Assembly: GCF_000007345.1 (NCBI RefSeq)
Contig: NC_003552.1
Coordinates: 1,364,001 to 1,428,000 of the forward strand
Direction: 5' to 3'
DNA: 64,000 nt
DNA from: Methanosarcina acetivorans C2A
Lineage (GTDB): Archaea > Halobacteriota > Methanosarcinia > Methanosarcinales > Methanosarcinaceae
Shown here: positions 45,870 through 52,853 of the stretch, one piece after another
Position numbering within the stretch: the first letter of the stretch is position 1
How the letters are laid out: each line of letters opens with the position of its first letter
Position numbers and translations under genes: made by a program
The notes under the pieces: generated by a model
The model's database searches: none
What the model saw: the letters and a program-made list of their open reading frames with translations, nothing else
Told to the model about the DNA's origin: nothing

Positions 45870-46810
45870 TCAATGATCCTCTCGACAAGGTAATTCTTCC
45901 GTCCATTCTGGCCATAGTATATCTTTACCAAAATATCTGCAAGAATACCAATAGTAAAAAATTGTATGCCTATAACCAGGGACATAACACTAACTGTAAA
46001 TAACGGCCTGTCGGTAATCCCGATTCCATAAAATAATCTTAAAATAACTATATACAAGGAAACGATTCCACCAAAAAAGCTCAAAACAATTCCCATGCTT
46101 CCGAAAATATGGATTGGCCTCAGGGAATATTTCTGCCAGAAAGTTACAACCAGAAGGTCAAGGAAACCTTTAACAATTCTTTTCCAGTCATATTTTGTTT
46201 TCCCATATTTTCTCTCCCTGTGATTCGTTTTTATTTCTCCTATTCGATATCCTTTCCAGGAAAGCATGGCGGGGATGTATCTGTGCAGTTCTCCGTATAG
46301 TTCCAGGTCTTCGGTGCTTTCTTTCACATAAGCTCGTAGAGTGCAACCGGAATCATGAATAGTTTCTCCTGTAAATCTCGTTCTTAGCCGATTTGCAAAC
46401 TTTGAAACAAACTTTTTTGAAAGGGGGTCCTTTCGATCAAATCTCCATCCACAGACAACATCAAGATCTTCTTTTTCGAGTTTTTCCAGCAATTTCGGGA
46501 TATCTTTCGGGTCGTTTTGGAGGTCCGCATCCATTGTAACAATTATTCTGCCTGCGGCGTGATCAAGCCCGGCTCTTAAGGCTGCGCTCTGCCCGAAGTT
46601 TTTCCTAAACTTAATAACTTTCAACTTATTATCATTTTTGCTAAGGTTCTGAAGCTCCTTAAAAGTAGAATCTTTTGAACCGTCATCCACAAAAATTATT
46701 TCGTAATTAATCCCGAGAGGCTCAAGGGCAGATGTGATTTCCCTGTAGCAGGGTTCGATATTTTCTTCTTCATTATAAGCGGGAATCACAACTGAGAGTT
46801 CGAGATCCAT
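45866..46810 (-). CDS. GT2 polyprenyl-phosphate glycosyltransferase (DPM1/GtrB-like)
   Basis: 314 residues. GT-A domain with VVIPAYNEEENI, FVDDGSKDST, the TMDADLQNDP metal-binding DxD region and the HRERKYGKTKYDW C-terminal motif, followed by two transmembrane segments (about 230-255 and 268-290). This architecture usually transfers a sugar from a nucleotide donor to dolichyl or undecaprenyl phosphate, providing donors for membrane GT-C enzymes. It overlaps the epimerase gene by 25 bases upstream and the GT4 by four bases downstream. Confidence 0.9.
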   Translation of the reverse strand: MDLELSVVIPAYNEEENIEPCYREITSALEPLGINYEIIFVDDGSKDSTFKELQNLSKNDNKLKVIKFRKNFGQSAALRAGLDHAAGRIIVTMDADLQNDPKDIPKLLEKLEKEDLDVVCGWRFDRKDPLSKKFVSKFANRLRTRFTGETIHDSGCTLRAYVKESTEDLELYGELHRYIPAMLSWKGYRIGEIKTNHRERKYGKTKYDWKRIVKGFLDLLVVTFWQKYSLRPIHIFGSMGIVLSFFGGIVSLYIVILRLFYGIGITDRPLFTVSVMSLVIGIQFFTIGILADILVKIYYGQNGRKNYLVERIIE

Positions 46811-47721
46811 TTTGCATACCTCTCAAGACCATCTTCTATCGTTACTTCAGGTTTCCACCCGATCTCCTTCCATGCTTTTTTAGAATTTGACAGAGTGTGT
46901 TCTGCGTCTCCTTTCATAGAATCCGTGTAAACAATTTCCGATTCGCTTTCGTTGATCTCAATAATTTTCGAGGCAAGTTCATTGATGGTGATAGAATGCC
47001 CGCTACCAATATTGTAAACATCGCTGCCTTTTTTCATGCAGATCAGGTTTGCCCTCACGATGTCATCAATATAGGTGAAATCCCTGGTTTTTTTTCCATC
47101 TCCGAAAATGGCGACTGTTTCATTCTTCAGGGCGGCTTTAGTAAAAATGTTGATTGCAAGGTCCGGTCTCATCCTTGGTCCGTAAACCGTAAAATAGCGC
47201 AGAGATACACTTTTTAAGCCATAGAGTTCCTCAAAAACCCTACAGTAATGTTCGGCCAGCAGTTTTGAAACTCCATAAGGTGATACTGGATGGTTGGGAT
47301 GGTTTTCATCAAAAGGGAGATATTCCACTTTTCCGTAAACTGAAGATGAAGAGGCATTAATAATTTTCTTAACATTGGAATTAAGGGTAGCTTCCAGTAA
47401 ATTTAGAGTACCTGTCGCGTTAATTTCATGAGGTCTCATGGGTTCTTTAACTGATATTCTGATGCCTGCCTGGGCAGCCTCATGAAAAACGTAATCAACT
47501 GTCTGGACAATTTCTTCCAAAAGAACTTTATCTCTAATATCTCCTTCGATGAGCTGAAAGTTTTCATTCTCCAGAAAAAGTTCCACATTATTTCTTTTTA
47601 TTTGAGGATCGTAATAATTATCAAAATTATCCAAACATATGACTTCGTTGCCTTCACCAAGCAATTTCTCTATCAAATGGGAACCAATAAAGCCTGCTCC
47701 GCCAGTTACTAAGATATTTAT
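46786..47721 (-). CDS. NAD-dependent UDP-sugar 4-epimerase, apparent ATA start codon
   Basis: Short-chain epimerase of the GalE/WbpP type: the Rossmann motif GGAGFIGSH lies at the very N-terminus, then CLDNFDNYYDP, the catalytic SSSVYG and YGVSK (Tyr, Lys), and TRDFTYIDDIV. The longest frame with a standard start (TTG at 47676) would lack the NAD-binding GxGxxG and so is not the real start. Reading upstream in frame gives ILVTGGAGFIGSHLIEKLL, preceded by N and then ATA at 47719-47721; no ATG, GTG or TTG occurs before the stop. GGGGT lies 7 bases before the ATA. Most likely an ATG mutated to ATA, either a weak start or a silenced gene. About 311 residues. Confidence 0.82.
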   Translation of the reverse strand: MNILVTGGAGFIGSHLIEKLLGEGNEVICLDNFDNYYDPQIKRNNVELFLENENFQLIEGDIRDKVLLEEIVQTVDYVFHEAAQAGIRISVKEPMRPHEINATGTLNLLEATLNSNVKKIINASSSSVYGKVEYLPFDENHPNHPVSPYGVSKLLAEHYCRVFEELYGLKSVSLRYFTVYGPRMRPDLAINIFTKAALKNETVAIFGDGKKTRDFTYIDDIVRANLICMKKGSDVYNIGSGHSITINELASKIIEINESESEIVYTDSMKGDAEHTLSNSKKAWKEIGWKPEVTIEDGLERYAKWISNSQL

Positions 47722-48254
47722 GATTGATACCCCTATTTAGATATTTTTTTCTTTTTAGAGTTTAAATACCACATTCGTGTTCATATCCAAAATCTGAGAT
47801 TTTTTAATGAATAATTCTACAGGAAAGTTCTTTTTACAGGTTTTTTCTACTTGTTGAAGGTCAAATGCCATATAAAGCTTTTTTCTTATCGAGCCTATCC
47901 CAAAAACCATTTCACTTTTACCAGTTAATAATTTCTATAACTGTTTTCATGAACAGAAATTGAACGATTATTCAGCATGTACGGTTCAGGAGCAAATTCT
48001 AAGTTTCAGGATGAACTCATTTAATTATTTTCAGATTTTTTCCCGTCAATTTGTTCCAATTGCAGCGTTTTTAGCGTTTATCGAGGACTAAGTCATTTTT
48101 ACATATAAAATAACTTTATTTTTGACTTCGTATGTCTCCACATATGCAGCAATTACATCTGTATCAATCTCTCCTGGTAAGGGCCGGAACCAACTTTTTC
48201 TCATGTCGCTGTTCTATTGTAATAGTGAAATGTTCTATTAATAATGGAAACTAG
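47722..48254. other. 533-base spacer
   Basis: AT-rich, no supported gene. It carries the upstream region of the epimerase-GT2-GT4 operon (ribosome-binding site AGGGG at 47729-47733) and T-rich sequence past the end of the next leftward gene. Nothing else recognised. Confidence 0.45.
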
Positions 48255-49418
48255 TTATAATAATTTCTTGTAACTCAAAAGGAGTTCTGTAGATAGTATA
48301 TCCCAGTCAAAATTTTCAGCTTTTTTGATAGTGTGGGATGCTATTTCCGTATAATTATTCTCAATTTGAAGGATTTTTTCAACGGCTTTTGCAATTTCCT
48401 TCCCCTCCAGCCTCACAACAAACCCCTCAACCCCATCTTCAACAAGCCCCTGTGCTGCGTTATATTTTTCTCTAACCGTCACTACAGGCACTCCGCAGGC
48501 AAAAGCTTCGATTACGACCATTCCGAAACCCTCCCTTGAAGAAGGCAGCACAAGCACCTTTGAAGCCTTGATTTTTCCGATTAATGCCCTGTACTCCTGA
48601 AACCCTTCAAATATCACATTTTCTCGCACCCCAAGCTCACGGGTGAGTTTCTCCAGAGCTTTCCTTTCTGGTCCGTCTCCAACAATACAGCAGCAGATTT
48701 CGGGAAAATCTTTTTTTAACAGGGAAATGGCTTTTATCAGAACGTCAACATTTTTTTCTTTTATGAGCCTGCCTGCGAAGATAACATCGTAAATTTTGCC
48801 TCCCTGCGCGTCCGACGACCCCTTCCCTGCAGGCTTGATCTCAGATATTAACTTCAGGTCAACTCCGTTAGGCAGGACGGCTATCTTGCTGTTCGTTCCC
48901 TTTAGGGCTTCAAGCCTGTCCTTTGTCCAGTCCGAAACCGCAATATCATTCTTAGAGATTCTTGCAACCGCTTTTTCGATTAAAAGTCCGAGGAGACCCT
49001 TTGTTTTTCCAAGGTATTCATACCAGTAATCTCCCCATGCCTCATGCCAGGTGAACACTGCAGGAGTCTTTTTCAGGACTGAAACGGCTTTTACGGTAAA
49101 ACAGGAAAAATAGGGAAATACGCTTACGTCAATAAGGTCAAATTTCTCTTTCATAAGGGGTGGAAACAGCTTTGCAGCAAACACGAGCGCTTCGGGAATT
49201 GAGCGCCTGCCGTCTACATACAGTTCCCGGGCTTGACAGACGCCGTGAAGGGTCATGCCTTCGTGCCGAATAACATCTTCGCCTTCCCACCATTTAATTC
49301 CGAATAGGTGCACATCGTGCCCCTGTGAAGAAAGCCTCTTCCCCAGTTCATAGATGCGTATTTCTGCGCCCCCTTTGACCCAGGGATATACAGCATCATA
49401 TACGAAGGCAATTTTCAT
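48255..49418 (-). CDS. GT4-family glycosyltransferase
   Basis: 387 residues. N-terminus MKIAFVYDAVYPWVKGGAE, a GT4 acceptor-side signature, then VFAGRLIKEKNVDVLIKAI and PSSREGFGMVVIEAFACGVPVVT donor-binding block. It lies 9 bases after the stop of the GT2 gene and is thus the second gene of a two-gene operon; GTGAT precedes its ATG. GC-richer than the GT4 genes at 31-39 kb, closer to housekeeping codon use. Confidence 0.9.
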   Translation of the reverse strand: MKIAFVYDAVYPWVKGGAEIRIYELGKRLSSQGHDVHLFGIKWWEGEDVIRHEGMTLHGVCQARELYVDGRRSIPEALVFAAKLFPPLMKEKFDLIDVSVFPYFSCFTVKAVSVLKKTPAVFTWHEAWGDYWYEYLGKTKGLLGLLIEKAVARISKNDIAVSDWTKDRLEALKGTNSKIAVLPNGVDLKLISEIKPAGKGSSDAQGGKIYDVIFAGRLIKEKNVDVLIKAISLLKKDFPEICCCIVGDGPERKALEKLTRELGVRENVIFEGFQEYRALIGKIKASKVLVLPSSREGFGMVVIEAFACGVPVVTVREKYNAAQGLVEDGVEGFVVRLEGKEIAKAVEKILQIENNYTEIASHTIKKAENFDWDILSTELLLSYKKLL

Positions 49419-49427
49419 TGCATCACT

Positions 49428-50573
49428 TTACCAGTCAGTATCAACTTCGAGAAGCATTACGCTTACAAAGACTGCAGAGAAAATCAGCTGGAGCCCGACT
49501 GCTGCCAGAACCATTGAAATAACTGCAGATTCTACTTCTTTAAGGGAGCCGTATCCGGAAATGACCCATGTATAGGCGACTTTCAGCCCGATAACGAGCC
49601 CTAAAGCCAGAATAAGGGAGCCTCCGAGCAGTTCTCTTTCAAGGGAATGGTAGCTGAGTAGCTTCTTGCCTGCCTTTTCATCCCGATACATGCCGTGGAT
49701 CAGGCCATAAGTTTTCATATATCCGCCAGTTGCCAGTATTTGCCCGCCAATGATTAAGAGCATACTGCCCAAAATAAATGAATGCAGCCGGTTATATGCA
49801 GCATTTTCCGTGAGCAAAAGGGAAGCAGTTATGAGAAAACCCAGGACAAACACAAAAGCGCCGGGAATATAAAGGAAAGGGCCTGGCCTGTATAGCATCA
49901 TGAACCTTACATGCCGCCAGCCGTCCTGAAACGAGCGCAGCTTGGAGGGGGCTTTGCGTGAGTAATAGGTAATGGGGACTTCTTTAATCCTCAACCCGCA
50001 TCTTGCAGCTTCGATTATCATCTCGGATGCAAGTTCCATGCCGTGAGTTTTAAGGTTCATTTTTTCCAGGGATTCTTTCGTAAAAGCCCTCATTCCGCAG
50101 TGTGCATCCGATATTTTTGTTTTGAAAAGGAAATTGAGCATTGCAGTCAGGATAGGGTTCCCAATATACTGGTGCAGCCAGGGCATAGCTCCTTTTTTTA
50201 TTTCTCCTTTAAGCCTTGTGCCCATTATGAAATCTGCTTCTCCCGCCATAAGGGGATCCAGAAATTTATCAAGCTCAAGGAGGTCGTATGTATTGTCCGC
50301 ATCTGCAATAGCAATATAATCTCCCTTTGCTTCGGCAAGCCCTTTGAGGTAAGCATTCCCGTAACCCTTTATCGGGCCTATTACCTTTGCACCCATGGAC
50401 GCTGCAATCTCAGCGGTTCTATCCGATGAATTGTCAGCAACGATTATTTCCCCTTCTATGCCATAGTTTTTGAATATTGTCTGAGCTTTCTGTATGCAAA
50501 TACGGATAGTTTCTTCCTCGTTCATAGAAGGCATTACGACAGAAAGGGAGGGCATGTCCTGCTTATACAGCAT
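49428..50573 (-). CDS. GT2 glycosyltransferase with C-terminal membrane segments (dolichol-phosphate sugar synthase-like)
   Basis: 381 residues. GT-A domain: VVMPSMNEEETI, VADNSSDRTAEIA, the AIADADNTYDL DxD region and DAHCGMRAFTKES. After about residue 235 there are four hydrophobic segments, unlike the two of typical DPM1-like proteins. It probably loads a sugar on polyprenyl phosphate. ATG 50573 follows AGGA; Met7 is an alternative. It is co-transcribed with the GT4 gene downstream. Confidence 0.88.
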   Translation of the reverse strand: MLYKQDMPSLSVVMPSMNEEETIRICIQKAQTIFKNYGIEGEIIVADNSSDRTAEIAASMGAKVIGPIKGYGNAYLKGLAEAKGDYIAIADADNTYDLLELDKFLDPLMAGEADFIMGTRLKGEIKKGAMPWLHQYIGNPILTAMLNFLFKTKISDAHCGMRAFTKESLEKMNLKTHGMELASEMIIEAARCGLRIKEVPITYYSRKAPSKLRSFQDGWRHVRFMMLYRPGPFLYIPGAFVFVLGFLITASLLLTENAAYNRLHSFILGSMLLIIGGQILATGGYMKTYGLIHGMYRDEKAGKKLLSYHSLERELLGGSLILALGLVIGLKVAYTWVISGYGSLKEVESAVISMVLAAVGLQLIFSAVFVSVMLLEVDTDW

Positions 50574-50880
50574 ATTTCCTAATAACTATTTTGATACTTC
50601 TCATGCAGCAGGAGTTAATTCTTCCCGGATATTTCCTGCAGTACTGTTTGAAGCCAGGGGATTGGAGGAGCTGAAACACAAAGTGAAGAAAAAGATCCAG
50701 ACTTCTATTAACAAGCTTCAGTTTCTGTTAGCAATCTATATATTGTATCAGAAAACTCTTTTTATGAAGGGTTTTGGAGTTTTCCGGAACTCACAGGTCA
50801 TTTAAACAAATTTGGGGAAATAAATTGCTTGATATTTGGGATTCAAACAGCATGGAGTTGGAATTCAAACAGCCTGATTA
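50574..50880. other. Divergent promoter spacer upstream of wrbA
   Basis: About 300 bases with no supported gene. The short open frame across 50494-50805 has no ribosome-binding site or family resemblance and overlaps the GT2 gene. The end of the gap leads into the 48-bp duplication. Confidence 0.45.
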
Positions 50881-50976
50881 TACTCTTAACTGGTTTTTGA
50901 CAGAGGGATCGAATGGTTAAAGTGAATATACTCTTAACTGGTTTTTGACAGAGGGATCGAATGGTTAAAGTGAACA
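50881..50976 (+). repeat. 48-bp tandem duplication covering the wrbA ribosome-binding site and start
   Basis: Bases 50881-50926 recur at 50929-50974 without change (period 48). Each copy carries GAGGGA and an ATG followed by GTTAAAGTGAA. Downstream of the second copy the real wrbA frame continues; the first copy's ATG opens an 11-codon frame. Confidence 0.95.
50913..50948 (+). CDS. Possible leader mini-ORF (11 residues) upstream of wrbA
   Basis: The first copy of the duplicated start region reads MVKVNILLTGF then TGA, 12 bases before the wrbA ATG and in the same frame. It has the same Shine-Dalgarno (GAGGGA) as wrbA. Ribosomes could start here, stop, and re-initiate. It is probably a by-product of the duplication; a regulatory effect on wrbA is possible but not shown. 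Confidence 0.4.
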   Translation: MVKVNILLTGF

Positions 50977-51590
50977 TTATATTCTACAGTATGTACGGCC
51001 ATGTCTACAGGATGGCAGAAGCTGTCGCTGCCGGGGCAAGGGAAGTTGAAGGCGCTGAGGTGGGGATATATCAGGTGCCTGAAACCCTTCCTGAAGAAGT
51101 CCTGGAAAAGATGGGAGCAATAGAAACAAAAAAACTTTTTGCCCACATCCCTGTGCTGACAAGGGAGATGAATGAGGAAGTACTTGCAGGGGCCGATGCG
51201 CTTATTTTCGGAACCCCCACCCGTTACGGAAATATGACTGCCCAGATGCGTGCAGTCCTTGACGGTCTCGGAGGGCTGTGGAACAGGGATGCCTTTGTAG
51301 GGAAGGTAGGCAGTGTCTTTACCTCTAGCGGAACCCAGCATGGGGGGCAGGAATCCACTATCCTCACGTTTCATGTTACCCTGCTTCACCTCGGAATGAT
51401 CCTCGTGGGTCTTCCGTATTCGGAAAAGCGGCAGACAAGGATGGACGAAATCACAGGAGGCAGCCCATATGGGGTTTCCACGATTGCCGGAGGAGACGGG
51501 AGCCGCCAGCCGTCAGAAAACGAACTTGCAATGGCTCGTTACCAGGGAAGGCACGTAACTCTGATTGCAAAGAAAATCGCTGGAAAGTAA
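50961..51590 (+). CDS. wrbA: NAD(P)H:quinone oxidoreductase, WrbA type
   Basis: 209-residue flavodoxin-fold FMN enzyme that reduces quinones by two electrons; in methanogens such enzymes are linked to oxidative stress. Motifs: FMN phosphate loop [36 protein letters not shown] and [12 protein letters not shown], then [19 protein letters not shown], which together are diagnostic of WrbA (type IV NQO). The ATG at 50961 follows GAGGGA. It sits in the second half of a 48-bp tandem duplication. Confidence 0.94.
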   Translation: MVKVNIIFYSMYGHVYRMAEAVAAGAREVEGAEVGIYQVPETLPEEVLEKMGAIETKKLFAHIPVLTREMNEEVLAGADALIFGTPTRYGNMTAQMRAVLDGLGGLWNRDAFVGKVGSVFTSSGTQHGGQESTILTFHVTLLHLGMILVGLPYSEKRQTRMDEITGGSPYGVSTIAGGDGSRQPSENELAMARYQGRHVTLIAKKIAGK

Positions 51591-51686
51591 AAACCTTTAA
51601 TAATAAAAAAGTATGGAAAAACGTTCCCTTCTGCGGGGTGTTTTCCCTTTCAGTTTTTAGAGTTCTTTTGCCTTAAATTAGGATGC

Positions 51687-51842
51687 TCAGCTAAAGCTTG
51701 GTAAGGCTCTGCCTCTGCGCTCAAATCTTTCCTGAGCTGTTGCCAGGCATGCCAGAGTGCAGTATATTGCCTTTTCCTCAGCACTCTTGAGGACAAAGAA
51801 TTCTTTCCCGCAAACGGGGCATATTTTTTTTACGTAAACCAT
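51687..51842 (-). CDS. Small zinc-ribbon protein (51 residues)
   Basis: A short gene on the minus strand: starts MVYVKKICPVCGKEFFVLK, continues with AEEKAIYCTLACLATAQERF and ends RALPSFS before TGA. The CPVCGKEF...YCTLAC pair of CxxC/CxxxC motifs is a typical treble-clef or zinc-ribbon finger. The codons are biased as in neighbouring genes. A minus-strand TATA-like stretch lies near 51937-51955, about 100 bases upstream; no clear Shine-Dalgarno precedes the ATG. It converges on wrbA. Probably a nucleic-acid-binding or metal-handling mini-protein; function unknown. Confidence 0.75.
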   Translation of the reverse strand: MVYVKKICPVCGKEFFVLKSAEEKAIYCTLACLATAQERFERRGRALPSFS

Positions 51843-52170
51843 AGTAGACACGCACATTTTCGTATGTGGATACTTCCTTTAAAGACTTAGTTTTATATGC
51901 AATACTAACAACAACTCAACTAGATATAAACTTTCGTATGAAATTTATATATATCTTTAACAAGAAATTAAATTCTTTTTGACGGGTGGGTCCAATAATA
52001 CTTAACACAATCGTGAACAGTAACTTTATATTTCTTCTGCCCTTCAGTTGTCAACATCATTTTTTTCACAATGTAATCCCCGAAGAAAACAGTTTTTATG
52101 TATAAAGTAATTATTTTTCCGGACCTTTCTTTCCCCTTAAATGTTTCAACAATATATTCAATTCTTATAT

Positions 52171-52284
52171 AGGACTTACGCGGTTGAACCGAGTAATCAA
52201 TGGCATTAAACCTTCAACGGTATAAGACAATAACCAGGTTGCAACGCCGAATGTGCTTGATTTTGTACTCAAGTGTGTAAGTCC
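52171..52284. mobile_element. MITE-like element, copy 2 (~114 bp)
   Basis: Ends AGGACTTACGCGG and TGTGTAAGTCCT are inverted; flanking TA dinucleotides occur on both sides of GGACTTAC...GTAAGTCC, as expected for a TA-targeting (IS630/mariner-like) element. Homologous over its length to the reverse complement of 8482-8594. Confidence 0.7.
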
Positions 52285-52649
52285 TATTATAGAAACTTAA
52301 GTTTGAAAATCTATCTGATTTTACTGGTCAACTTAGGCAAAAAAATGTATTTTTCAAACTTAAACCCTGAGCATGTTCAGCCCACAGTAAAATTTAAAAG
52401 AGGTTTCGTCCTTTAAAACGGTTTAACCTTTACATAAGCAGCCGTAAAGGGAGGGGTTCAATTTTAATGAATTCCAGGGACTGGTACAGGTTTATTTATA
52501 GTTCAGGACAAACAGTCAAAAAAGAATATTAAGCTCTACATGTGAGGGCTAATAATCCGGGTAAACCGTAACCCATATCATGTTTCCGTTGATAACCATA
52601 TCACGTTTGCATTGCTTACTTATGATATAACTTAATCAAAGAAAAGTTC

Positions 52650-52809
52650 AGAATATAATTTGAAATCATGGAATCTGACTTGAAATTATTGAATATAATT
52701 TGAAGTGCAGAATATGACTCAAAATTACAGAATATGACTCAAAATTACAGAATAGAATGCGAAATCACGGAATTGAGCTATAAGTCACAGAATACATTCG
52801 AACTTATAA
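52650..52809. repeat. ~20-bp degenerate tandem repeat, 8 units
   Basis: Each unit begins GAAT: starts near 52651, 52671, 52691, 52710, 52730, 52750, 52770 and 52790. The fourth and fifth (GAATATGACTCAAAATTACA) are identical; others drift. Unit length of 19-21 bases is close to two helical turns. It lies directly upstream of the GH15 gene. Confidence 0.88.
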
Positions 52810-52853
52810 ACTAAAATGAAAAATGATATAATAAAGAGTCGGAGGTGTCCGGA

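Larger units (their letters stand above)
51843..52853. other. ~1-kb divergent spacer with a MITE-like copy and a 20-bp repeat array
   Basis: AT-rich non-coding region between the zinc-ribbon gene and the GH15 gene. It contains the second ~113-bp MITE-like copy (52171-52284) and an eight-unit ~20-bp array (52650-52809) reaching to ~45 bases before the GH15 start. Rest: nothing recognisable. Confidence 0.6.

Noticed and set aside
47676-47678. TTG 47676 as the start of the epimerase
   Set aside because: This would delete the GGAGFIGSH NAD-binding motif that is encoded in frame just upstream.
50494-50805. A 103-codon plus-strand open frame
   Set aside because: It overlaps the GT2 gene antisense and then runs into spacer; no ribosome-binding site, no family resemblance, atypical composition.
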